Source: Pseudomonas oryzagri (lineage in GTDB: Bacteria; Pseudomonadota; Gammaproteobacteria; Pseudomonadales; Pseudomonadaceae). From it: 64,000 nt of DNA. The notes under the pieces were generated by a model. That model searched no databases. It was given only the letters and a program-made list of their open reading frames with translations, and was not told where the DNA came from. Position numbers and translations under genes: made by a program. Below are positions 9,867 to 19,800 of this stretch, in pieces; positions within the stretch are counted from its first letter, which is position 1; every line of letters starts with the position of its first letter. The stretch lies in contig NZ_JAJHPU010000003.1 of NCBI RefSeq assembly GCF_020831405.1, forward strand, positions 124,001 through 188,000, written 5' to 3'.

Positions 9867-10607
9867 ATGCGCCTGCCCCGTTTCCTCGCTGCCGCCGTCC
9901 TTGGTCTGGCCAGCGCCGTTGCCCTCGCCGCCGAGCCGGACGAGGCCATCCGCCAGACCCTGAAGTCGCTGCAGCCCGACCTGCCGATCGAGGCGATCAG
10001 CGAGAGCCCGATGCCCGGGCTCTACCAGGTCCAGCTCAAGGGCGGCCGCCTGCTGTACACCAGCACCGACGCCCAGTTCGTCCTCCAAGGCTTCCTGTTC
10101 CAGGTCAAGGACGGCAAGGCCGTCAACCTCACCGAGCAGGCCGAGAGCAAGGGCGTGGCCAAGGCGATCAACGCCATCCCCGCCGCCGAAATGGTGGTGT
10201 TCCCCGCCGACGCCAAGGCCGCCAAGAAGACCCATATCACCGTGTTCACCGACACCGACTGCGGCTATTGCCAGAAGCTGCACAGCGAGGTCGCCGAACT
10301 CAACCGCCGCGGCGTCGAAGTGCGTTACGTGGCCTTCCCGCGCCAGGGCATCGACAGCCACGGCTACAACACCCTCGTCAGCGTGTGGTGCGCCAAGGAT
10401 CGCCAGGCGGCGATGAACCTGGCCAAGAAGCGCGAGGAAGTGCCGGCGGCCAAGTGCGACAACCCGGTGGCCAAGCAATACGAGCTGGGCCAGATGATCG
10501 GCGTGCGCGGCACCCCGGCCATCGTGCTGGCCGATGGCCAGATGATCCCGGGCTACCAGCCGGCGCCGCAGCTGGCGCAGGCCGCCTTGGCTGCCGAGGG
10601 CAAGTGA
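9867..10607 (+). CDS. dsbC: Thiol:disulfide interchange protein DsbC
   Basis: This is a periplasmic disulfide isomerase that reshuffles wrong disulfide bonds in exported proteins and is kept reduced by DsbD. The 246-aa product has a signal peptide ending in ALAA, an N-terminal dimerisation domain (MPGLYQVQLKGGRLLYTS region), a linker, and a thioredoxin fold. The CGYC active site is at 132-135 and the cis-proline motif is VRGTPAIVLADG. Two further cysteines (VWCAKDR and AAKCDNP) match the family's structural disulfide. I used the ATG at 9867, which has AAGGAG and gives the signal peptide; an earlier in-frame ATG at 9786 would bury it. Confidence 0.95.
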   Translation: MRLPRFLAAAVLGLASAVALAAEPDEAIRQTLKSLQPDLPIEAISESPMPGLYQVQLKGGRLLYTSTDAQFVLQGFLFQVKDGKAVNLTEQAESKGVAKAINAIPAAEMVVFPADAKAAKKTHITVFTDTDCGYCQKLHSEVAELNRRGVEVRYVAFPRQGIDSHGYNTLVSVWCAKDRQAAMNLAKKREEVPAAKCDNPVAKQYELGQMIGVRGTPAIVLADGQMIPGYQPAPQLAQAALAAEGK

Positions 10608-10660
10608 GGCGGGCGGATTGACTAACAATCCACCAGTTCGTAATGTGCGGATCTTTTAAT

Positions 10661-10679
10661 CGGCCGGGATTCCCGGCCG
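10661..10679. terminator. Short GC hairpin between dsbC and hom
   Basis: CGGCCGGGA and TCCCGGCCG form a compact palindrome that can fold into a 7-bp stem with a 5-base loop. It is followed only by TTCTGC, so termination would be weak. It may end dsbC transcripts or belong to the hom leader. Confidence 0.45.
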
Positions 10680-10710
10680 TTCTGCGTAGTGAAGATGGGG
10701 AAATCTGAGC

Positions 10711-12015
10711 GTGAAACCGGTGAAAGTAGGTATCTGTGGGTTGGGAACCGTCGGTGGCGGTACCTTCAATGTGCTCAAACGCAATGCCGAGGAGATTGCC
10801 CGCCGTGCCGGGCGCGGCATCGAAGTGGCCCAGATTGCCGCGCGTGACGCCAACCCGCAATGCGATACCACCGGTACCCCCATCACCGGTGACGTGTTCG
10901 AGGTGGTCGCCAACCCGGAAATCGACATCGTCATCGAGCTGATCGGTGGCTACACCGTGGCCCGCGAGCTGGTGCTCAAGGCCATCGAGAACGGCAAGCA
11001 CGTGGTCACCGCCAACAAGGCGCTGATCGCCGTGCACGGCAACGAGATCTTCGCCAAGGCCCGCGAGAAGGGCGTCATCGTCGCCTTCGAGGCCGCGGTG
11101 GCCGGCGGCATCCCGGTGATCAAGGCGATCCGCGAGGGCCTGGCCGGCAACCGCATCAACTGGCTGGCCGGCATCATCAACGGCACCGGCAACTTCATCC
11201 TCACCGAGATGCGCGAGAAGGGCCGTGCCTTCGAGGACGTGCTCAAGGAAGCCCAGGCACTCGGCTACGCCGAGGCCGACCCGACCTTCGACGTCGAAGG
11301 CATCGACGCCGCGCACAAGCTGACCATCCTCGCCTCCATCGCCTTCGGTATTCCGCTGCAGTTCGACAAGGCCTACACCGAGGGCATCACCAAGCTGACC
11401 ACCGCCGACGTCAACTACGCCGAGGCGCTGGGCTATCGCATCAAGCACCTGGGTGTCGCCCGCCGTACCGAGGCCGGCATCGAGCTGCGCGTGCACCCGA
11501 CCCTGATCCCCGCCGACCGCCTGATCGCCAACGTCAACGGCGTGATGAACGCGGTGATGGTCAACGGCGACGCCGTGGGCAGCACCCTGTACTACGGCGC
11601 CGGCGCCGGCATGGAGCCGACCGCCTCGGCGGTGGTGGCCGACGTGGTCGACGTGGTCCGCGCACTGACCACCGACCCGGAGAACCGGGTGCCGCACCTG
11701 GCCTTCCAGCCGGACGCGCTGTCCGACCACCCGATCCTGCCGATCGAGGACTGCGAGAGCGCCTACTACCTCCGCATCCAGGCCAAGGACCACCCCGGCG
11801 TGCTGGCCCAGGTGGCGAGCATCCTCTCCGAGCGCGGCATCAACATCGAGTCGATCATGCAGAAGGAAGCCGAGGAACACGACGGCCTGGTGCCGATGAT
11901 CCTGGTCACCCACCGCGTGCGCGAAGCGCAGATCGACGACGCCATCGCCGCGCTGGAGGCCCTCGAGGGCGTCGCCGGCCAGGTCGTGCGCATCCGCGTC
12001 GAGTCGCTCAACTAA
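10711..12015 (+). CDS. hom: Homoserine dehydrogenase
   Basis: This enzyme reduces aspartate semialdehyde to homoserine, the branch leading to threonine and methionine. The 434-aa protein has the NAD(P) motif GICGLGTVGGG at its start, EAAVAGGIPVIKAIREGLAGN, NGTGNFILTEM, and EADPTFDVEGIDAAHKL in the catalytic domain. A C-terminal ACT domain (YYLRIQAKDHPGVLAQVASIL, from about residue 351) is probably the site of threonine feedback. The start is GTG with GGGGA upstream. thrC follows after 52 bases, so the two threonine-branch genes are likely co-transcribed. Confidence 0.96.
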   Translation: MKPVKVGICGLGTVGGGTFNVLKRNAEEIARRAGRGIEVAQIAARDANPQCDTTGTPITGDVFEVVANPEIDIVIELIGGYTVARELVLKAIENGKHVVTANKALIAVHGNEIFAKAREKGVIVAFEAAVAGGIPVIKAIREGLAGNRINWLAGIINGTGNFILTEMREKGRAFEDVLKEAQALGYAEADPTFDVEGIDAAHKLTILASIAFGIPLQFDKAYTEGITKLTTADVNYAEALGYRIKHLGVARRTEAGIELRVHPTLIPADRLIANVNGVMNAVMVNGDAVGSTLYYGAGAGMEPTASAVVADVVDVVRALTTDPENRVPHLAFQPDALSDHPILPIEDCESAYYLRIQAKDHPGVLAQVASILSERGINIESIMQKEAEEHDGLVPMILVTHRVREAQIDDAIAALEALEGVAGQVVRIRVESLN

Positions 12016-12067
12016 TCCGTCAACGGCTGCCGGCCCGCGCCGGCAGCCTGCACCGAAGGTTTTTCCC

Positions 12068-13477
12068 ATGCGCTACATCAGTACCCGCGGCCTGGCCCCG
12101 GCCCTCAACTTCGAAGACGTCCTGCTCGCTGGCCTCGCCAGCGACGGCGGCCTCTACGTGCCGGAGAACCTGCCGCGCTTCACCGTCGAGGAAATCGCCT
12201 CCTGGGCCGGCCTGCCGTACCACGAGCTGGCCTTCCGGGTGATGCGTCCGTTCGTCGCCGGCTCGATTACCGACGCCGACTTCAAGCGGATTCTGGAAGA
12301 GACCTACGGCGTGTTCGCCCACAAGGCGGTCGCCCCGCTGACCCAGCTGGGCGCCAACGAGTGGGTGCTCGAGCTGTTCCAGGGGCCGACCTTGGCGTTC
12401 AAGGACTTCGCCCTGCAACTGCTCGGCCGCCTGCTCGACCATGTGCTCTCCAAGCGTGGCGAGCGCGTGGTGATCATGGGCGCCACCTCCGGCGATACCG
12501 GCTCGGCCGCCATCGAAGGCTGCAAGGCCTGCGACAACGTCGACATCTTCATCATGCACCCGCACAACCGCGTGTCCGAGGTGCAGCGCCGGCAGATGAC
12601 CACCATCCTCGGCGACAACATCCACAACATCGCCATCGAAGGCAACTTCGACGACTGCCAGGAGATGGTCAAGGCCAGCTTCGCCGACCAGGGCTTCCTC
12701 AAGGGCACCCGTCTGGTGGCGGTGAACTCGATCAACTGGGCGCGGATCATGGCCCAGATCGTCTACTACTTCCACGCCGCCCTGCAGCTCGGCGCGCCGC
12801 ACCGCTCGGTAGCGTTCTCGGTGCCGACCGGCAACTTCGGCGACATCTTCGCCGGCTACCTGGCGCGCAACATGGGCCTGCCGATCAACCAGCTGATCGT
12901 CGCCACCAACCGCAACGACATCCTGCACCGCTTCATGTCCGGCAACAGCTACGACAAGGACACCCTGCACCCGTCGCTGTCGCCGTCGATGGACATCATG
13001 GTCTCCTCCAACTTCGAGCGCCTGCTGTTCGACCTGCACGGCCGCAACGGCGCTGCCGTCGCCGCACTGCTGGACAGCTTCAAGGCCACCGGCAAGCTGT
13101 CGGTCGAGGACGACCGCTGGACCGAGGCGCGTCGCCTGTTCGACTCGCTGGCGGTGGATGACGAGGCGACCTGCGCGACCATCGCCCAAGTGCACGGCGA
13201 GACCGGCTACCTGCTCGACCCGCACACCGCGATCGGCGTCAAGGCCGCCCGCGAGTGCCGCCGCAGCCTGGCCCTGCCGATGGTGATCCTCGGCACCGCG
13301 CACCCGGTCAAGTTCCCCGAGGCGGTCGAGAAGGCCGGCGTCGGCAAGGCGCCGGAGCTGCCGGCGCACCTGGCCGATCTGTTCCAGCGCGAGGAGCGCT
13401 GCACCGTCCTGGCCAACGATCTGAAGGCGGTGCAGGACTTCGTCAGCCAGCACGGTAACCGCGGCAAGCCGCTGTAA
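12068..13477 (+). CDS. thrC: Threonine synthase
   Basis: This PLP enzyme converts O-phosphohomoserine to threonine. The 469-aa product has the typical start MRYISTRGLAPALNFEDVL and ASDGGLYVP. The PLP-binding lysine lies in GPTLAFKDFALQLLGR at residue 112, and the phosphate-binding SGDTGSAA motif is at about 140. The length suits the long proteobacterial form (about 470 aa). It sits directly after hom and ends at a strong terminator. Confidence 0.96.
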   Translation: MRYISTRGLAPALNFEDVLLAGLASDGGLYVPENLPRFTVEEIASWAGLPYHELAFRVMRPFVAGSITDADFKRILEETYGVFAHKAVAPLTQLGANEWVLELFQGPTLAFKDFALQLLGRLLDHVLSKRGERVVIMGATSGDTGSAAIEGCKACDNVDIFIMHPHNRVSEVQRRQMTTILGDNIHNIAIEGNFDDCQEMVKASFADQGFLKGTRLVAVNSINWARIMAQIVYYFHAALQLGAPHRSVAFSVPTGNFGDIFAGYLARNMGLPINQLIVATNRNDILHRFMSGNSYDKDTLHPSLSPSMDIMVSSNFERLLFDLHGRNGAAVAALLDSFKATGKLSVEDDRWTEARRLFDSLAVDDEATCATIAQVHGETGYLLDPHTAIGVKAARECRRSLALPMVILGTAHPVKFPEAVEKAGVGKAPELPAHLADLFQREERCTVLANDLKAVQDFVSQHGNRGKPL

Positions 13478-13502
13478 GGCGCCGGCGGCGGGTCATTCGG
13501 CG

Positions 13503-13537
13503 GAGGCCGGTTGCGCAAGCAACCGGCCTCTTCGTTT
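13503..13537 (+). terminator. Intrinsic terminator of hom-thrC
   Basis: A perfect 12-bp stem (GAGGCCGGTTGC / GCAACCGGCCTC, 13503-13514 and 13519-13530) is closed by a GCAA tetraloop and followed by TTCGTTT. It stands 25 bases after the thrC stop codon. Confidence 0.9.
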
Positions 13538-13896
13538 GTGCGCCGCATAGTGGCGCAGTGCTGGCGCAGCGCGCGTCATGGCAGTGCCGGCCGCTGCGGC
13601 AGCTGTGAGCTTGTGCACAGAACTGTGGCGTTGGCGGACACTCTGCTGCGCACGGCTGGTGCGTCTGCGCGGTCCTGCTGGAAAACACTAATTCGTTGAA
13701 AAACAAGCATAAAAATCTGGTTAAAAAATAACCGGATTGTCTGCGGGCCATGCGGCGCAGGGCGCCGGACAATCTGTCCGGAATTTGTCCACCCAGTTAT
13801 CCACAGGAATTGTGGATTGAACGCGGCGAGCCGCATGGCAGACGTCCGCACCCTGGCGACGGTTATACTCGCAGGCATCACCTATGGAGTTCGTTC
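13538..13896. promoter_or_regulatory. Repeat-rich intergenic region with DnaA-box-like sites
   Basis: No gene is credible here. Within about 105 bp there are three inverted repeats: ATCTGGTTA/TAACCGGAT (13715-13737, one mismatch), CCGGACA/TGTCCGG (13765-13781) and ATCCACA/TGTGGAT (13799-13817). The last contains an exact DnaA box, TTATCCACA, at 13797-13805, and a convergent near-match TGTGGATTG at 13811-13819. TTGTCCACC (13785-13793) is a third near-match. An A/T-rich stretch (13681-13732) lies just upstream. It precedes rmuC. Confidence 0.6.
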
Positions 13897-15375
13897 ATGG
13901 CCCTGGAGTTGTCCAGCCTGTTGCTCGGCCTTGTCGCCGCCGCTGTGCCGGCGGCTGTCCTGATCTGGCGCCTGCAGCAGCTGCGGGGCCAGGCCCTGCA
14001 GCAGACGGGAGTGCTGGCCGAACGCCTGGCGGCCAGCGAGCAGGCGCGTGGCGAACTCGCCGCGCGCCTCGAACAGGCCAGGATCGAGCTGCAGGGCCAG
14101 CAGCGCCTGCTATTGAGTCTGCAGGGCGACAACGCCGCCCTGCGTCGCGAGAGCCAGCTGCTCGGGGCCGAGCGCCAGCAGGCCCTGGCGGCGGCGCAGC
14201 AGTGGCAGCAGGAGCGCCTGCAGCGCGAAGAGGAGCTGCGTGACCTGGCCGCCGAGCGCGCGGCGCTGGCCAGCGCCCTGCGCGAGCAGCAGCAGGGCCA
14301 CCAGCAGCGTCTGCAGGAGGTGCAGGCGGCGCGCGACGAGCTGCGTGCGCAATTCGCCGAACTGGCGGCGAAGATCTTCGAGGAGCGCGAGCAGCGCTTC
14401 GCCGAGAGCAGTCAGCAGCGCCTGGCGCAGCTGCTAGATCCCCTGCGCGAGCGTATCCACAGCTTCGAGCAGCGGGTCGAGCAGAGTTATCAACAGGAGG
14501 CGCGCGAGCGCTTCTCGCTGGGCAAGGAGCTGGAACGTCTGCAGCAGCTCAACCAGCGCCTGGGCGAGGAGGCGACCAACCTGACCCGCGCGCTCAAGGG
14601 CCAGAAGACCCAAGGCAACTGGGGGGAACTGGTGCTTGAGCGGGTGCTGGAGCACGCCGGGCTGGAGAAGGGCCGCGAGTACGACACCCAGGTCAGCCTG
14701 CGCGGCGCCGGTGGCGAGCGCTTCCAGCCGGACGTGCTGGTGCGCCTGCCCGGCGAGCGCCAGGTGGTGGTGGACGCCAAGGTCAGCCTGACCGCCTACC
14801 AGCAGTACGTCGCCGCCGAGGACGAGGCGGCGCGCCAGCAGGCGCTGCGCCAGCACGTGCAGTCGCTGCGCAGCCATCTCAAGGGCCTGTCGGCCAAGGA
14901 TTACCAGTGCCTGGAAGGTCTGCACAGCCTGGATTTCGTGCTGTTGTTCGTACCGCTGGAAGGCGCCTTCGCCGCCGCGTTGCAGGCCGAGCCGACGCTA
15001 TTCCAGGATTCCTTCGCGCAGAACATCGTGATCGTCAGCCCGACCACCTTGCTGGCCACCCTGCGGGTGATCGACAGTCTGTGGCGCCAGGAGCGGCAGA
15101 ACCTCAATGCCAAGGAGATCGCCGAGCGCGCCGGGGCGCTGTACGACAAGTTCGTGCTGTTCGTGCAGGACCTCGACGAGATCGGCACTCGCCTGCAGCA
15201 GCTCGACAAGGCCTACGCCAGCGCGCGCAACAAACTCACCGCCGGGCGCGGCGACCTGATCTCGCGCAGCGAGCAGCTCAAGCTGCTCGGCGCCCGCGCC
15301 AGCAAGAGCCTGCCGGCCGACTGGCTGGCGCGCTCGGCCAGCCTGCCATTGGCGCTGGACGAGGATCCTGCCTGA
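13897..15375 (+). CDS. rmuC: DNA recombination protein RmuC
   Basis: RmuC limits inversions between short inverted repeats and is a predicted nuclease of the PD-(D/E)XK fold. The 492-aa product has an N-terminal membrane anchor (LLLGLVAAAVPAAVLIW). A long Gln/Glu/Arg-rich coiled coil covers about 25-200. The conserved RmuC domain follows: KGQKTQGNWGELVLERVLEHAGL, then VVVDAKVSLTAYQQYV holding the catalytic-type Asp-x-Lys, and FVLLFVPLEGAFAAAL. I chose ATG 13897 because it gives the membrane anchor at the N-terminus and has TGGAG upstream. Confidence 0.93.
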   Translation: MALELSSLLLGLVAAAVPAAVLIWRLQQLRGQALQQTGVLAERLAASEQARGELAARLEQARIELQGQQRLLLSLQGDNAALRRESQLLGAERQQALAAAQQWQQERLQREEELRDLAAERAALASALREQQQGHQQRLQEVQAARDELRAQFAELAAKIFEEREQRFAESSQQRLAQLLDPLRERIHSFEQRVEQSYQQEARERFSLGKELERLQQLNQRLGEEATNLTRALKGQKTQGNWGELVLERVLEHAGLEKGREYDTQVSLRGAGGERFQPDVLVRLPGERQVVVDAKVSLTAYQQYVAAEDEAARQQALRQHVQSLRSHLKGLSAKDYQCLEGLHSLDFVLLFVPLEGAFAAALQAEPTLFQDSFAQNIVIVSPTTLLATLRVIDSLWRQERQNLNAKEIAERAGALYDKFVLFVQDLDEIGTRLQQLDKAYASARNKLTAGRGDLISRSEQLKLLGARASKSLPADWLARSASLPLALDEDPA

Positions 15376-15530
15376 CAGGCGCCGTGAAAGCTGCTGCGCG
15401 CGGTCATGCTGCGTTGCGGCCCGGCTCGGACCGCTTATTTACACTCAATCAACTCCGCGCCCTCGCCGTCTGTCGCGGGGCCGCCGAGGCCTTGCCTGAT
15501 CTTCGCTCGCGACGTTTTCACCGCCGGTAA

Positions 15531-16787
15531 TCAGATCAGCACCAGCGCCAGGCCCAGCGCCAGGCCGCCGGCCATGATCGGCAGGGTCAGCAACGCCAGG
15601 CGCGTGCCGCCGAGCATGGCGATCAGCACGCCCTTGATCAGACTGTTGCTGATCACCGCCAGGGCGATGCCGCGCACCGCCACCTGTGGGTCCAGTTCGC
15701 CGAGGGCGCTGCGCGACAGCGACAGGGTGATGGCGTCGACGTCGGTGAGGCCGGAAAGCAGGGCGACCAGATAGACGCCGATATCGCCCAGTTCGCGGCG
15801 GCCGGCCTCCACCAGCAGGAGGATCGCCGCCAGCAGCACCGCGAAACGCAGCGCCGGTCCCAGTTCGAAGGGGTTCTTCAGCGGCGGCTCGGCCTGCGCG
15901 GTCAGTTCGCCGGCCTTGGCGCGCTGCCACCAGTACAGCGCGCCGCCGGCGTAGACCAGCGCGGCGGCGCCGAGCGGCCAGAGCAGGTGCGGCAGCAGCT
16001 GCAGGTTGACCGCCGTCACCTCGAGCAGTACGCGCGGGAACATCAGCGCCGAGGTGGCCAGCAGGCCCGCGGCCAGCAGGGCGTGCAGCTCGCGCTTGCC
16101 GTGCAGGCGGGCGAGGGTCAGGGTGACCGCCGTGGACGACACCAGGCCGCCGAGCAGGGCGGTCAGCAGCAGGCCGTGGCGGGTGCCGACCAGGCGCATG
16201 GCCACATAGGCCGCAAAACCCAGGGCGGCGATCAGCACCACCATCCACCAGGTGGCGTAGGGGTTGAACACCTCCCAGGGGCCGTAGCCGCGGTCGGGCA
16301 GCGCCGGCAGCAGGACCACGGAGATGAACAGCAGCTTGAGCGCACCGCCCAGTTCGTCGGCCGACAGCTGCCTGAGCGCCGCGTGCAGCGGTTCCTTGAG
16401 GCGCAGCAGGAGGGCCACCACCACCGCGCAGCCGGCCGCCAGCAGGCGGTCGTGGGCCAGGGCCAGGCTGCCGAGCAGGAAGGTCAGCAGCAGGGCGATC
16501 TCGCTGGTCAGGCCCTGGTCGGATTTGGTGCGCAGGCCGATCACGTAGGCGGCGGTGCTGAGAATCGCCAGGGCGAGCAGCACGGCGCCCCAGGCCAGGG
16601 CGCCGAGATGATCGGCGAGCAGGGCGGCGAGGCCGCCGAGCAGGCCGACCAGGCCGTAGGTGCGCACCCCGGCGGCCATGCGCTCGTCGACGCCGTCGCG
16701 TGCGCTCCAGCCCCGCTCGGTGCCGATCAGCAGGCCGATGACCAGGGCGGTCGCCAGGTCGAGCAGGACGTCGAGATCGGGCGTCAT
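15531..16787 (-). CDS. MgtC/SapB-family DUF4010 membrane protein
   Basis: This 418-aa integral membrane protein has about twelve hydrophobic segments. The N-terminal part carries MgtC-type sequence (LVIGLLIGTERGW, GVRTYGLVGLLGGLAALL), and the C-terminal half fits DUF4010 (GLVSSTAVTLTLAR, LVALLSGLTDVDAITLSLSR, VISNSLIKGVLIAMLGG). The family's function is not settled; MgtC itself is tied to Mg2+ stress and ATP synthase regulation. It converges with rmuC and lies 69 bases downstream of the sensor kinase gene on the same strand, with a hairpin between them, so co-transcription is possible but not certain. Confidence 0.85.
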   Translation of the reverse strand: MTPDLDVLLDLATALVIGLLIGTERGWSARDGVDERMAAGVRTYGLVGLLGGLAALLADHLGALAWGAVLLALAILSTAAYVIGLRTKSDQGLTSEIALLLTFLLGSLALAHDRLLAAGCAVVVALLLRLKEPLHAALRQLSADELGGALKLLFISVVLLPALPDRGYGPWEVFNPYATWWMVVLIAALGFAAYVAMRLVGTRHGLLLTALLGGLVSSTAVTLTLARLHGKRELHALLAAGLLATSALMFPRVLLEVTAVNLQLLPHLLWPLGAAALVYAGGALYWWQRAKAGELTAQAEPPLKNPFELGPALRFAVLLAAILLLVEAGRRELGDIGVYLVALLSGLTDVDAITLSLSRSALGELDPQVAVRGIALAVISNSLIKGVLIAMLGGTRLALLTLPIMAGGLALGLALVLI

Positions 16788-16825
16788 GGGCAGTCCTTTG
16801 GCAGTCGTGAGTCCAGTCCAACCCG

Positions 16826-16852
16826 CCAGGCGGGGTAGTTTTCCCCGCCTGG
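16826..16852 (-). terminator. Hairpin between the sensor kinase and DUF4010 genes
   Basis: A perfect 10-bp stem (CCAGGCGGGG / CCCCGCCTGG) has a 7-base loop and lies just past the sensor kinase stop codon, reading on the minus strand. No T-tract follows, so it may be an attenuator or transcript stabiliser rather than a full terminator. Confidence 0.5.
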
Positions 16853-16856
16853 TGGT

Positions 16857-19800
16857 TCAGCGCAGCTTCAGGTGGCGGCTGAGCAGGGCGCGCAGCGCCG
16901 CCGGCTTGACCGGCTTGCTCAGATAGTCGAGGCCGGCGGCGTGCACCTCGGCGATCAGTTCGACCCGGCCGTCGGCGCTGATCACCACGCCGGGCACCGG
17001 CTGGCCGAGGTGGGCGCGCAGCCAGCCCATCAGCGCCAGGCCCGTCTCGCCGTCGTCCAGATGGTAGTCGGCGAGCACCAGCTCGGGCTGGTCGCCGCTG
17101 GCGAGCAACTGCTCGCACTCGGCGCGCGAACGCGCGGTCGCCACCTGGCAGCCCCAGCGGCTCAGCAGGCTGCGCATGCCGGTGAGGATGCTGTCCTCGT
17201 TGTCCACGCACCAGACCTGGGCGCCGTTGAGCGGCTGCGCGGCGGCGTCCGCCACCTGCGGGCGCGGCTGCGGCACGGCGCGGCCGCGGGCCAGCGGCAC
17301 GCGCACGCTGAACACGCTGCCCTTGCCGGGCCAGGAGCGCACCTCGATCTGGTGCTGGAGCACCTGGCAGAGGCCGTCGGCGATGGCCAGGCCGAGACCG
17401 AGGCCCTTTTCGGCGCGGGTCTGGTGGCTGTCCAGGCGCTTGAACTCCTCGAAGATCACCTTGAGCTTGTCGGCCGGGATGCCCGGGCCGCGGTCCCACA
17501 CCTCCAGGCGCAGATGGCGGCCGTCGCGGCGCACGCCGAGCAGGACCTTGCCCTTGGCGTAGCGGAAGGCATTGGTCAGGAAATTCTGCAGAACCCGGCG
17601 CAGCAGCTTGGGGTCGCTGTCGATGCGCTGCTTGCTGGCGCGGATGCGCAGGTCGATGCCCTGTTCCTGGGCCAGCGCGCGGAACTCGACGCCGAGGGCG
17701 TCGTACAGGGTGTCGAGGGTGAACGCGCTGCGCTCCGGAGTGAAGCGGCCGCTTTCCAGGCGCGAGATGTCCAGCAGGTCGGTGATCAGGTCCTCGGCCG
17801 AGCGCAGCGAGGAGTCGAGGTGCTGCACCAGGTCGCGCGCCTCGCCGGGCAGCGCTTCCTGGTGCGACAGCGCGGCAGAGAACAGCCGCGCGGCGTTGAG
17901 CGGCTGCATCAGGTCGTGGCTGACCGCGGCGAGGAAGCGCGTCTTCGACTGGTTGGCGGTCTCGGCGCGTGCCTTGGCCTCGGACAGCTGCTCGTTGAGC
18001 GCCGACAGCTCGCGGGTCCGCTCGGCGACCCGCCGCTCGAGGCTCTCGTTGGCTTCCTTGAGCGCGTCCTCGGCTTGGCGGTGGGCGGTGATGTCGGTGA
18101 ACGACATGACGAAACCGCCGCCCGGCATCGGGTTGCCGACCAGCTCGATGACCCGGCCGTTGGGGAACACCCGCTCGGAGGTGTGCGCGGTGCCCTGGCG
18201 CATCCAGTACAGGCGCTTGGCGACGTGGATGTCCGCGTCGCCCTTGCCGCACAGGCCGCGCTCGGCGTTGTAGCGGATGATGTCGGCGATCGGCCGGCCG
18301 ATGCCGATCAGGCCTTCGGGGTACTCGAACAGCTCCAGGTAGCGGCGGTTCCAAGCCACCAGGCGCAGCGACTGGTCGACCACGCTGATGCCCTGGGAGA
18401 TGTTCTCGATCGCCCCCTGCAGCAGGGCGCGGTTGAACTGCAGGACCTCGGAGGCCTCGTCGACGATGCGCACCACGTCCTCGACCTGCATCTCGCGCCC
18501 TTCGATGGCGGCCTTGACCACCGCGCGCGCCGAGGAGGCGCCGAGCACGCCGGCGAGCAGGCGTTCGGTGTGGGCGATCCACTCGCCGCTGGCGGTCTGG
18601 TTGGGACTGAAACCCTTGCCCTGGCGGTAGGCGAAGCGGATGAAGCTCTGCCGCGCACGCTCCTCGCCGACGAAGCGCGCCGCCAGCATCAAGAGATCCT
18701 GCACCTGCACCGCCAGCAGCATGCGCGGACTCGGTCGTACCGAGGATTCCTGGCCGACGAAGCGGCTGGCCTGCCAGTGTTCCGACACGCGGGTGCGCGA
18801 CAGCCAGGACACCAGGGCGAACACCAGGAAGTTGCTGACCAGCGACAGCAGGGTGCCCTTGGTCTGCGGGTCCATCGGCAGGCCCAGCGGATTCTCCACC
18901 AGCCAGCGGTGGCCGGGCAGCTGCGGCAGCGACCAGCCCATGCCTTCGGCCAGCAGCGGCAGCAGCAGGGTGTAGAACCACAGCAACCCGCCGACCGCGA
19001 GGCCGGCGAACACGCCGCGGCTGTTGGCCTGCTTCCAGTACAGCGCGCCGAACATCGCCGGGCCGAGCTGGGTGACCGCGGCGAAGGCGATCTGGCCGAT
19101 GTTGGCCAGGCTGATGCTGGGCACGATCAGCCGGTAGATCACGTAGGCCAGCAGCAGCAGGGCGATGATGGCGATGCGCCGCACCGACAGCAGCCAGTGG
19201 CGGAACTCCTCGAAGGGACGTTCGGCGCTGTGCCGGCGCAGCAGCCAGGGCAGCAGCATGTCGTTGGAGATCATCGTCGACAGCGCCACCGAGGCGACGA
19301 TCACCATGCCGGTGGCCGCCGAGGCGCCGCCGATGAAGGCCAGCAGGGCCAGCGCCGGATGCGCCTCGGCCAGCGGCAGGCTGATCACGAAGGAGTCCGG
19401 CTCGACGCCGGGCGGCAGCAGCAACTGGCCGGCGAGGGCGATGGGCACCACGAACAGGGCGGCGAGCAGCAGGTACAGCGGGAATATCCAGCGCGCCAGG
19501 TTGAGGTCGCGCGGCTCGATGTTCTCCACCACGGTGACGTGGAACTGCCGCGGCAGGCAGACGATCGCCATCATCGCCACGCCGGTCTGCACCACCAGCG
19601 AGGGCCAGTCGAGCGACTGCTGCCAGTAGTTCTCCAGGCGCGGCGCGCTCTGCGCCTTCGCCAGCAGGTCGCCGACGCCGTCGAACAGGCTCCAGCAGAC
19701 GAAGACGCCGACCGCCATGAAGGCCAGCAGCTTGACCAGCGACTCGAAGGCCACCGCCATCACCATGCCGCGGTGGTGCTCGGTGGCGTCGAGGTTGCGG

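Noticed and set aside
13797-13819. DnaA boxes before rmuC as the chromosomal origin oriC
   Set aside because: The oriC of Pseudomonas lies near dnaA/dnaN or rpmH, none of which is here, and only one exact box is present; a minor DnaA site is the most that can be claimed.
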